Shown piece by piece: positions 32,890 to 42,913 of a DNA stretch of 64,000 nucleotides. The notes beneath the pieces were generated by a model. It was not told the DNA's origin. It made no database searches and saw nothing but the letters and a program-made list of their open reading frames with translations. This DNA is from Oscheius dolichura (lineage: Eukaryota; Nematoda; Chromadorea; Rhabditida; Rhabditidae), in contig OW051495.1 in assembly GCA_932521035.1 (NCBI GenBank), forward strand, positions 2,480,001-2,544,000. The letters are read 5' to 3'. Each line of letters begins with the position of its first letter. Positions within the stretch are counted from its first letter, which is position 1. The position numbers and the translations under genes are program-made.

Positions 32890-34934
32890 TCAAAGTTTTC
32901 CTGATGGATTTACCCACTTATACGTGCCGGTGAATATGAAGCCGTACTTTCGCATTAACTCATCGGCTTCGTCAGGACCTCGGCTAAATTTTTATATCAA
33001 AGAAAATTCAAGCAGCAAACTAACCTTCCAAATTTGTAGCTTACGGGTTGAATTTTCTTCTCCTCTAGTTCTTTCAGCACAGGCGTTAAGATCCTCCATG
33101 CTTGTTCTAATTCATCTGTTCGGACAAAGTTGATCTGCGATCCCATAAAGACTTCCAAAATTAGGCGTTCATAGGCATCGGGCAGACGAACATCTTTGTA
33201 GCGAGCATTATAACTAAGGTCTAGCTCTGATTCCTCAACACCAAAGCCCATTCCTGGCGTCTTGGTCATTATTTTCATATAAACTGCTTCATTCGGCTGT
33301 ACTCGCATAACAAGCTCACTTCTAAACGCTAATATGGAACAAGACAGAAACCAAACATACCTTTTTAGCTCGCCTGGAGGATAAATATCGCCACTAACTT
33401 CTTTGAATTGGATTCGAACTTCGGCTTTCTTTTCATTTAGAGCTAAACTTTCGAGTACCAGAAAGAACAACAAAAATTGCTTACCTTTACCACATCGAAC
33501 AAAGAAGGGAACGCCTTCCCATCTCTCATTATCAATTTGGAATACTGCCAGCGCATAAGTTGGTGTTATCGAATCTTTTGGTACATCTTTATCATCTTTA
33601 TATCCATGTTTAGCTTCAGGATCTGATGCACAATTAGAATGTAAACAATGCTTAAAAACTTACGATCATACTGAGGATTCGCTACATACTGTCCTACAAC
33701 AACGTCTTTCAGAGCAACAGGTTTGATTTTCCTCAAAACTTTAACCTAGAATAAACGCATTACAAAACAACCATGTTTTTATACCTTTTCATCTCGAATA
33801 TCTTCAGCGTTTAAGCTATTCGGTTTCTCCATGGCAACAAGCGTTAAAATTTGCATTAGATGGTTTTGCATAACATCGCGTATCATTCCTGAGGTGTCAA
33901 AATATCCGGCACGACCACCAGTGCCAAAATCTTCTTTGAAGGAAATCATTACTGAGGCAATATTGTCTCTATTCCAAGAAGGAGCAAGAAGCCTGTTTCC
34001 AAATCTAAACAAAAACAAATTCGAGCGGAAATAAAAGCGCACACCTGAGAACCATAAGATTTTGTACCATCTCCTTTCCTAAGTAATGATCAATACGATA
34101 AAGTTGGTCTTCTTTGAAAAGTTTCGCGAGATGGCTGGACAGCTTTGTAGAAGATTCAAGATCATGCCCAAAAGGCTTTTCAATAATAATTCTAGTCCAC
34201 GAATCTCTAAAAAGATTTTTATTATGCAAAGAAAAAAATGGTATTAAAAAATAACAAAACATACCCTTTATCCATGCAATGTTCTTTGAGTTCTTGAGTA
34301 ACGTCATCAAATACTTGTGGAGGAAGAGCAAGATAATATAGTCGATTAACAGGAGCTGAAAATTAAAATATAATGACAAAGTAAATGAAGTCAATAGCAA
34401 AAAATAGTAAATGAATGAAAATGAATGAAACTCTACCATTATTACAATGTTTTTGAATCTCATCAATGACTCCTTGCAATTTAACAAAGCCTTCGGAGGT
34501 GTCATATTTTCCTCGCACATATACTAACATCTTGACGAACTGTTCAAATTTGTTTTTTTCATTTTCGCGAACCTAAAGATTGCTTTCTACAAAGTAAAAA
34601 GGAAGACTAACTTTACAATTTTTCTCGAAGCTGGCTCTCAGTTTTCCTACATCAAGTTCTGATCTAGCATATCCAATTATAGTCAATTTGGTCGGAAGAA
34701 GATCATCTCGGAACAGCCACCATAATGTGGGAAAGATCTTCTTTTTAGCTAAGTCTCCCTGAAAGAAAATTTTCAAAGTTTAAGATAAAAACGTACCGAC
34801 GCTCCAAAAACAACGAATACATAGGGAGGATCGAGCTTCAGATCTCTGGCCATGGACTCCTTGAGATGCTTGATCGTCTCCGGGGACAGTGGATCGGAGA
34901 TGGATCCACTCTTAGCACGGCTTTGGGAGTACAT
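32890..34934 (-). CDS. Glucose-6-phosphate 1-dehydrogenase
   Basis: First enzyme of the oxidative pentose phosphate pathway; makes cytosolic NADPH from glucose 6-phosphate. Eleven exons (34934-34797, 34758-34612, 34572-34437, 34355-34265, 34206-34045, 34004-33785, 33745-33664, 33622-33485, 33442-33361, 33321-33025, 32983-32890) give 528 residues, a normal length. The NADP+ site is [15 protein letters not shown], spread over the first junction. The substrate motif RIDHYLGKE holds the active-site histidine, preceded by [24 protein letters not shown] and the end region [13 protein letters not shown] are also diagnostic. The start at 34934 lies just after ATTCTTTCAG, a likely trans-splice acceptor. 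The gene is tail-to-tail with BLOC1S5, with only 154 bases between stop codons. Coding sequence is AT-rich. Confidence 0.97.
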
Positions 34935-36420
34935 ACTTCCTGAAAGAATATTTAACTTGCTGATATAACTCAAGTTCTGAAAACACGCAATAATGTAGTA
35001 TCAGACCACAGCAGCGACCTTTTTGAACTAGCAAATAGCTTGGCAGAGACCGGTCGACAACTATGTCACTGGGTAAATACACAATGAATAGTGAAAGGGC
35101 AAGAATCACAAGAGACAAAATCACCACAATTTGAAAGGAAGAGATTCTTGGTGACACTTGAAACCACACATTTTTACGCCAAGGGAATCAATATGTTTGT
35201 TCGAAAGATCTCAGTGAAGGCAGTGCGATATACACGCTAACAATCAAGTATAAACGCATAAAATGGTTCACATATAGGTCCACTGCACATACCTAGTAAA
35301 TTTGCAAGCCTTCTATCAAACGGGTGAGGATGGTTGTGATTCAATACTACTTTGCAAAAAAAGCGTGATAGTCATTATTTTGGTCAACACTTTTTAATCG
35401 CCAGTCATACCCACTTGTACTAGACCAAAACACCGCAATACAGGCAAAGAGAACTAGTCTGCAGCGCAGCAAGACTAATGCAATGCGAGGTATTTAGAGG
35501 TATATAGGAAATTGTTTTTGCGACGAGAGGGCAAATGAACTCTGGTCGCAAATAGCTGCATTTGTCATCAAAAGAAGACCACCCGAAGGTGACCTCATGA
35601 ACTCAGCAACTCCACTTCGCTTATGATTCGCGTGGGAGCTGAATGTGGCCGCAAACAACAACAAATCATGGGAACGTTTGCTAGCCTATTGAATTGTAAT
35701 CTTTGCAGTGCATACTTGGCGAAATATCGCTGAAAAAGAGGTAAGGCATTGAAAAAAACACTAAATCATAAATCACTGGCTGGTCACTCTACGTCAGTGT
35801 TGCCGAGATAAGAGACAACAAAGAAACGTCTAGAGTCGGATCGGCTGTCATCGTTGCGGTCTCAGCCTGAACAATACAAACAACAACACATAGAGATCAT
35901 TTTGCACTAAAAAATCGGGCAGCTTTTATACCGCGAGATGGGGAAATAGCGTAAGAAACATAGCATGACAAAAGCTTGGTCACCTAAGATCAGCGAATTA
36001 TAAATGAACAAGAGTATAGGTTACATCGCAACAATGACTTGAGCCGACGCATGTTCATAAAATAAACGGTGACGCTCGATTGAAAAGCGGCGAATGTGCT
36101 GACAAATCGGGACAGATGAATCATTTACAAAGCGTATTGCTGCACAATTGCTTGGAATACGCCTATATGAACAGAGACACATAAGGCCATACATATGGAC
36201 TGAGGTCACCCTATCTGCTTTTCACAAACGGCTGAGTTTCAACTATTGATAACAGCAGATGGAGCCACAGCTGTCATCTGCAACAAACTAAGGAAAAATT
36301 AGTGAAAACGAAGCACTACAGTTAGCGAACAATTGTAAAGATATAAATTTATAGTCGTACAATTATGGAAACATACAAAACCAGATAAAATTCAACAGTG
36401 AAAGTAGTAAAAACGGCAAA
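34935..36420. other. Gap between G6PD and prefoldin 4 genes
   Basis: About 1.5 kb with only short chance frames. It holds the G6PD promoter side. No repeat of the hairpin family and no RNA gene was recognised. Confidence 0.45.
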
Positions 36421-36931
36421 CTATTCCTCTTTTTCAGTTTCCAAATTGATGCGGTCTCCAAATTTCCCATAAAGGACCTTTTTGATGGCATCCATTTCAG
36501 CGCTTATAGTTTTGCTTTGATTCTAAAATTCAACAATAAACTGAGCTAAGCAGAAATAAAAACTTACTTGCTTCTGAACCAATGATTCCTGAGTTACTTC
36601 TTTCTGTTGTTCCAATTTCTCCGTCATAGAATCCTGAAATACAATATAAAAATGCAAAGCTTTCTAAACTAACACTATTGAAATGAACAAATGTCTGTCC
36701 GAATTTGTAAGGTATAGATTGGGCATCATCTTCGTCTAGAAGCAGCAATTCGTCGGCGGCCTCATTGATATTTTGAACCTCATTCATTAGTTCGGCCATT
36801 TCTTCCTGCAATATAAATTTTTTAATATGAAAAAAAAAATGAAAACTGACTTTGAGTTGCTGGAAGTTTTGATGAAGGCGAGCAAACTTGTTGATCTGCT
36901 GCTGATCGGCTGCTGTCGGGTTATTACTCAT
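36421..36931 (-). CDS. Prefoldin subunit 4
   Basis: Beta-type subunit of the hexameric prefoldin co-chaperone that hands nascent actin and tubulin to the CCT chaperonin. Four exons: 36931-36851, 36805-36674, 36633-36568 and 36522-36421. The N-terminus reads ADQQQINKFARLHQNFQQLK, matching the EDQQKINKFARN start of PFDN4; the middle has DELLLLDEDDAQSIPYKFGQ, like the DIMLADDDCLMIPYQIG hairpin; the end has LYGKFGDRINLE, as in the family. The length (about 126 residues) is normal. Two flanking helices form the coiled coil. The ATG follows CTTTTTTAG by one base. It is divergent from NDUFV3, with 231 bases between start codons. Confidence 0.93.
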
Positions 36932-37162
36932 CCTAAAAAAGACAGTATTGGTAAAGAGTATGAGAAAATGGGGAGCAAAATAAGGCACTTTAGGAAAAGG
37001 AAAAGTGAACTGAGAAATCTTGAGGTTTGGCGTTTGAGCTGAAATTCTTCTAGATTTTCAGAGGCACGCCAGGTTGAGGATACGGTAGGACTTCGCATTT
37101 TATAAACCTCATTTTCTATAGTTATCACTTCATTTTATGGCTATAATCTCTTTGTTTCAGGT
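36932..37162. promoter_or_regulatory. Putative bidirectional promoter between prefoldin 4 and NDUFV3
   Basis: The two start codons face away from each other across 231 bases, and splice acceptors sit beside both (CTTTTTTAG and TTGTTTCAG). If both are trans-spliced, their outrons and core promoters share this space. No TATA element is obvious. Confidence 0.5.
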
Positions 37163-37507
37163 ATGAATCGCATAGCTGTAATCCCTCGTTTTGTGCGCAG
37201 CTATGCAACGGCCGCTCCGAAGACCTCAACAGGAATTGAACACGCTGACGCCATGAAAAAACTCGGAGGTTAGCTTATTTGATTTGTAAAAAAATTCCTT
37301 TTGTTTCAGGTGGAAATCCAGACTGGAAGCAATACAAGGTTGATGAGTACTTGAATATGAATACATACTCTTACTACGATGTAGAAGTAAGAATTTATAA
37401 CGATAATAATTTTATTGGGAATATTGTTTCAGCTTGAAATGGCCAAGCACCGTGTTCCTCAGCCCACAAATAAGAAACCTGACAGTTTGCCCAAAATCAA
37501 GGCATAA
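37163..37507 (+). CDS. NDUFV3-like complex I accessory subunit
   Basis: Exons 37163-37268, 37310-37386 and 37433-37507 encode 85 residues. The N-terminus MNRIAVIPRFVRSYATAAPK is a typical mitochondrial presequence with arginines and no acids. The C-terminal half, TYSYYDVELEMAKHRVPQPT, matches the conserved end of NDUFV3 ([20 protein letters not shown]), the small flavoprotein subunit of the complex I NADH-dehydrogenase module. It is short, like the short mammalian isoform. TTTGTTTCAG lies two bases before the ATG. The assignment rests on about 25 residues. Confidence 0.8.
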
Positions 37508-37594
37508 TTTTAGTAGTGTAGATAGATTTCTTTACATAAAGCTTATTCCTAACACCATCTTTCTAAACAGTGGAATTCCATGGCTATTTACATT

Positions 37595-37769
37595 TCAGAG
37601 TATTCTTGTAATTCCGACATCGGAATTTTTGGATCCAGGCGAAAAATTATCTCCCTGGTGAATTCCATTGAGAAGGTGTACTCCTTCAACATCCTTTAAG
37701 ACCCTTCCCTTCATTTTGATCTTACGTCCTGCCGATATCCTATAGGTGCGCTGCGGCAGCTGGACGGGA
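37595..37769 (-). other. Possible minus-strand exon overlapping a decayed hairpin arm
   Basis: After CCAATTTTCAG the minus strand is open for 58 codons to a stop at 37595, with coding-like content (MKGRVLKDVEGVHLLNGIHQ). Its beginning covers a degenerate arm of the hairpin family (CTGCCGATATCCTATAGGTGC on plus). No upstream exon or start was found. It could be a small exon that incorporated a repeat, or chance. Confidence 0.3.
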
Positions 37770-37831
37770 CTGAAAATTGGAAATTAAATTAGTGCTCTTT
37801 CAATTGAGCTAATGCTGTATTTTGAATATAG

Positions 37832-37957
37832 TACATTTTACTGAAAAAGAAAAGGTTGCTGGTTTGCCCTCCAGTAAGCTCTTTCATCGGCATTTAGCAA
37901 AAGAAAAGCTAATAGAGGCGGATGCGGCTTCCCATTTTTTCAATCAAGTCTATAACA
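37832..37957 (+). other. Possible orphan exon between NDUFV3 and MCCC1
   Basis: Between GAATATAG and a GTAATA donor, 126 bases are open and coding-like (HFTEKEKVAGLPSSKLFHRH, then LAKEKLIEADAASHFFNQVY). Splicing to the acceptor at 38106 would bring a stop after three codons, ahead of the MCCC1 start. I cannot attach it to a gene or family. Confidence 0.35.
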
Positions 37958-38120
37958 GTAATATGAGTAACTTGTGCCTTTTTCACAAGTGTTTCTGTCG
38001 GTCAATTTCTTGTCTAGACAAAGAGTCGTGTACGCTTCTTTATTTTATTTTCTATTCATTCCTCTGCTGCTTACATCCTTTCTATAAACTTATACTTTTC
38101 TTGCAGACCTAGTTTAGAGG

Positions 38121-40691
38121 ATGTTACGGCTTATTAGGATTCGTCAGCCAGTCAGAATGCAATCAACAGCGCCTGTAATCAAGAAAATAAATCGAGTGCT
38201 CATTGCTAATCGAGGAGAAATTGCCATCCGTGTCATGAATACAGCCCGTAAAATGGGAATTGAATCCGTGGCGGTTTTCTCCGATGCTGATCGTAATAGC
38301 CTCTTTATTCGTAAGGCTGACAAGGTGTGTTTTTTTAAATATTAGGTGCAATTCCTGCTGTTCCAGGCATATCATATTGGGCCAGCAGCCGCTTCTCAAA
38401 GTTACCTCAACATAGATAAGGTCATAGAGACGACGTTGAAAGCCGGCGCTCAGGCCATCCATCCCGGTTATGGGTTCCTCTCGGAGAATGCAGTCTTTGC
38501 TGAAAAATGTGCAGAAGCCGGGATCGTTTTTATTGGCCCGCCAGTCAAAGCCATTCGAGATATGGGAACGAAAAGTCTAGCCAAGCAGATTATGCAAGAT
38601 GCAAATGTATGGTTTTTGTCGACTACTTCATTTCTCTATTGTTACAGGTCCCGGTAGTAGAAGGATTTCACGGTGCGGATCAATCCGATGCTAATTTGAA
38701 ACTTCATTCGGAAAAAATCGGTATCCAGCCTCATTTTCCTTATATTTTCTTGTATGTTTTAGGTTATCCAGTAATGTTGAAAGCTGTCTACGGTGGCGGA
38801 GGAAAAGGAATGCGAATAGCTTGGAATGAGGCAGAATTCGACGAGAAACTAGCATCTGCTCGCAATGAAGCCATGAAATCTTTTGGAAATGATGAAATGC
38901 TGGTTGAAAAATTCGTGGAAAGACCGAGGCATGTGGAAGTTCAAGTTTTCGGCGACCACAACGGCCATTATGTTCATTTATGGGAGAGGGATTGCTCCGT
39001 TCAACGGCGACATCAAAAGATTATTGAAGAAGCACCAGCTCCGTTGATTAGTGCGCTTATTCAGTATAAAAATATTAAAAACATAAATTGTAGATATGGA
39101 TACTCGACACGAGATTGGCCACGCCGCTGTCCGAGCAGCTGCGGCTGTTGGTTATGTGGGAGCAGGAACGGTTGAATTTATTATGGATCCCAATGGCAAA
39201 TTCTACTTTATGGAAATGAATACTCGCCTCCAAGTGGAACATCCCGTGACTGAAGCTATTACTGGTAGTTGACCCCTTCTTTCTCTCTAATCACCGCTCC
39301 TTCTAGGTACCGATTTGGTTGAATGGCAACTTCGAGTAGCCCAAGGAGAAGATTTGCCACTGAAACAAGAAGACATCCCGCTAAATGGGCATGCCTTCGA
39401 ATGCCGTGTCTACGCAGAGGATACCAAAAATGGATCATTTATGCCCACGGCTGGAAAGCTGGACTTTGTCTCCTTCCCCAGTAACGCTCGTGTGGATACG
39501 GGAGTCGTCTCTGGGGATGAAGTTTCTGTCCACTACGATCCGATGATTGCCAAGGTTCGTTCTCTTCTTCTTGCAATATATAAAGAAGAATTGTCCAGGT
39601 TGTCGTCTGGGATAAAGACCGTGCCACGGCTGCTGCTAAATTGGACGCGGCGTTGAAAGCTACCCGAATTAGTGGACTGCCAACTAATATTGATTTTGTT
39701 CGAACTGTTTTGAAACATCCCGAATTTGTCAAGGTAAGGAAAAGGCTCTCCGTATGCTAACAATCTCCTTTTAGGGAAATGTTTATACAGATTTTATTCC
39801 CGACCACCAGAAAGAATTATTTGCCCCTCAAACGACTCCATTTGATACCCTGGTAGAAGGCGCCGTCGGGCTTTCTCTTCTCGAAAGACCGAGCCATCCC
39901 ACTGGACCATTTGAAGGACTGAATAATTTCCGTTTGAGTCATCATCTCACCAAGCCTTATAAATTAGGTACACCATCTCCTTTTCCTTATAAAGATATTT
40001 AGGCGATGAGGAAGTGAATGTTACATTTTTGGAGAATTCAGAAGTACAAATAAAAGTAAAAGACAACTCCCATACTGTACATATTCGTCACGTTGAGGTG
40101 AGTTATAATTAAGAAAACAAAAGAAAATGTTTAGCGAAAAGATAACAAAGTGGCATATACCGTGGAATGTGATGGAAAACGATGGTTCGCTAAAGCTATT
40201 CAAATAGGAAATACTATTATTGTGAGTTTCTCTAGCTTCTTATGGTTATACATGTTAAAAAAACATTAAGTGTAGAGAAGGAAACATAAGAAAAGAAAAA
40301 CACGGCATAAGAGAAGTTCTATAAATAAACCTACAGGTTTCCGGAGAAGATCAACGTGAATATAATGTGGCAATAGCTGATTTTGCTGGTGATGCAGCTT
40401 CTGCAGGTGCTGGAGGTTCAACCATTGCACGTGCTCCCATGCCAGGAATTATTGAAAAAGTTCTCGTAAAAGCTGGTGACATTGTGAGTTTTCCCATTGC
40501 AAGTAGACGAAACTTTTGCCATTTTCTTACAGGTAAAACAAGGTCAATCGCTAGTAATAATGACAGCGATGAAAATGGAATACATTATCAAAGCGCCGGC
40601 GGATTGTCAAGTTTCGGCAGTGGCTTGTGCGCCTGGCAAAAATGTGGCTAAGAATACTGTCTTGGTCAAATTCGTCACAGAAGAAAACTAG
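38121..40691 (+). CDS. Methylcrotonoyl-CoA carboxylase subunit alpha (biotin-containing)
   Basis: Mitochondrial leucine-breakdown enzyme; the alpha subunit carboxylates its biotin using ATP and bicarbonate. Twelve exons between 38121 and 40691 give 679 residues. A short Arg-rich presequence ([14 protein letters not shown]) precedes the biotin carboxylase domain: [30 protein letters not shown], the ATP-grasp loop [29 protein letters not shown] and [20 protein letters not shown]. The biotinyl domain ends the chain, with the biotin lysine in [26 protein letters not shown] and [11 protein letters not shown] fit the methylcrotonoyl enzyme better than propionyl-CoA or acetyl-CoA carboxylase. The start follows CTTGCAG by 14 bases, a possible trans-splice site. 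Coding sequence is AT-rich. Confidence 0.95.
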
Positions 40692-41072
40692 GAAGCTAAG
40701 CTAAAGATATATAAATCTAGTCTATCGAATTGTTTGTGTATTTAGGAGTGTGCTTTTAGCTTCTTCGTATAGATTCGTAGTACGCACAGAAAAGCATATG
40801 AAGAATGGTGTCTAACAGTGCCATACATATCGGATTGTATATTTTATTGTAACGGGATAATAAACCATAAGTTTGACTTATTTTCCACTCATTATTGGCC
40901 AAGTCCAATGAATTATCTTCTGTTGTTCGTTGTTTACGAGTCGTTCTAACGAACACCCTCTAGAGATCCATTCTGTTCTCTGTCTGTTTTGTTTACGTTT
41001 CTAACCATTAGCTCTTGTTTTCATACAGTTTCAATCTGTTTTCAATTTACAAAACAAAGCTTTTTCAGTACA
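40692..41072. other. Short gap between MCCC1 and PPAN on the same strand
   Basis: About 380 bases, AT-rich, ending in GCTTTTTCAG three to four bases before the next ATG. Same orientation, short spacing and a strong acceptor would fit an operon with a trans-spliced downstream gene, though the spacing is longer than the classic 100 bases. Confidence 0.45.
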
Positions 41073-42913
41073 ATGAAGAGAAAAGGAAGAGCTGCCAGAG
41101 GCGCTATTCGCTCGAAGACCGGAGGATTGAGACACAAAAAGGGAAAAGTAAGAACGTTTCTCTTTATTATTTCATTATCATATTAAGAAAGATAAAGATG
41201 TGCTTGCAGTACAAGAAAAAGAAATGGCCAAATTGAAGAAGAAAGCTGTAGAAGAAGCCAGTGCAAAGGAATTAGCAAAGTAGATTGTTGAAAACTTTCA
41301 AAATTTACATGTTTTTTTAGACAACCACACTCTTTTGTAATTCACAGGGGAGATGTAGGAAAATATGTGAAAACTTTGGAATTAGATTTACGTAAGGTAA
41401 TGGAGCCGAATACTGCTAAACATCTGAAAGTAAGTATTTGATTTCTTGTGATTTTATTACATCCATTTTTCAGGTTCGTAAAAACAACAATATAAAGGAT
41501 TTCGTTGTACATGGTACCGTGCTAGGTGTTACAAATATGATGGTCTTGACAAATAGCGAAACTTCGGTTCAATTACGGATGATGCGTTTCTCACAAGGGC
41601 CTACTCTGACATTCCGAGGTGATTTTATTACTTTTGAAATCATTTTTATTCGTAAATGTTTAGTTAAACAGTATTCTATTGCTCGTCATATTCTTTCTTC
41701 TCAAAAAAGACCAGCAATCTATGAGAAGCTCTTCAAGCGATCTCCGCTTGTGGTTATGAACGGTTTCAATCAAGAAGGAAAGAAACATCTACAATTAGTG
41801 CAGACATACATCCAGAACATGTTTCCAACGCTTAATATCGACACTGTAAACATTTTATCACTTTAGTTTCAAATTGTTCCGTTTAGATCGATCTAAGAGA
41901 TGTGAAACGTTGTCTTATGGTAAATTACTGCGAAGAAGACGATACTGTTGAAATGAGGCATTAGTAAGCTTTTATTGGTTATAAATCTAAAACGTAATTT
42001 AGTGCTCTTCGTGTAGTTGCTTCAGGAATGAGCAAATCTAGCAAGAAATTACTGCAGGCTGAAAAATCGAACAGCAAGGGTATTCCTGACCTCTCGCGCT
42101 ATAAGGATATTTCTGACTACTTCCTCAAGTAAAACATTATTTTATTAATTTACTATATATTTATTGTTTAGCCCTGGACAATTGAGTGACAGTGAATTTG
42201 AAGGTGACCAAGCGGAGGTCGAATTAACTCAAGATATTCACAAGAAGGGTGGTTGTATTAGAGGCCATAAAAGTAACGTGCGGTAAGAATTATTCTGTTC
42301 AAATAAAATATTGTTTTACAGTTTAATGGAAATTGGTCCTCGTCTATCCTTGGAACTGATTAAAATTCAAGAAGGAATCGATGAGGGTGAAGTCCTTTAC
42401 CATAAACATATCGAAAAATCTAGCGATGAAATATTCGCCAACAGAAAAGCAGCTCCTCTAGTGAAGTAAGCATCTTCTTTGTCTGGAAATTAAGAAATTT
42501 TTAGAAAAATGAAGAAACGGCGTGAGACTGAAGAGCAACAACGTGTTATTAGACGTCTAACGAACATGCAAGAACAAAAGGAAAGAGAAGAAGCTGAAGA
42601 AAAAGCTATCATTGAGAAGGCGGCCAGGACGCAAGCTGCTGCTACGGGCCAGACTGACGAAATTGAAAATGAGCGTGAAAAGGACAGAGAAATTGCTATG
42701 AACAGGGCTAGGTAAGCTGATTTATGGCTAAAGTTATGTTTTTCTTTCAGAGAGCTCGAACAAAACAATCCGATAAGGGAAAAGAGTGCCGCTATAACTG
42801 AGCTCGAGAGAAACAATCCAATAAGAGAGAAAAAGGGCTCATTCGGAGGAAGCAAGCGTGCCGCTGGTGAACCATTGGACTACAGCCGAAAGAAGAAGAA
42901 GTTTTCCTCGTAA
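41073..42913 (+). CDS. Peter Pan / SSF1-like Brix-domain ribosome biogenesis factor
   Basis: Nucleolar protein needed for 27S pre-rRNA processing and large-subunit assembly. Eleven exons (first 41073-41147, last 42751-42913) give about 476 residues, normal for PPAN (Caenorhabditis LPD-6). The Brix domain begins PHSFVIHRGDVGKYVKTLEL, followed by VMEPNTAKHLKVRKNNNIKD, the FSQGPTLTFRV block and SPLVVMNGF. A region near residues 215-245 has MVNYCEEDDTVEMRHYALRV. The C-terminus is highly charged, with a long helical Glu/Arg stretch (RRETEEQQRVIRRLTNMQEQ), then two copies of ELExNNPIREK, ending RKKKKFSS as a nuclear/nucleolar signal. Coding sequence is AT-rich. Confidence 0.94.

Noticed and set aside
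32890..32905. Peroxisomal targeting signal at the G6PD C-terminus
   Set aside because: The chain ends SGKL, so the last three residues are GKL, not an SKL-type tripeptide.
38121..40691. Propionyl-CoA carboxylase alpha
   Set aside because: My first reading of the biotin carboxylase gene. Block-by-block comparison ([37 protein letters not shown]) fits methylcrotonoyl-CoA carboxylase better.
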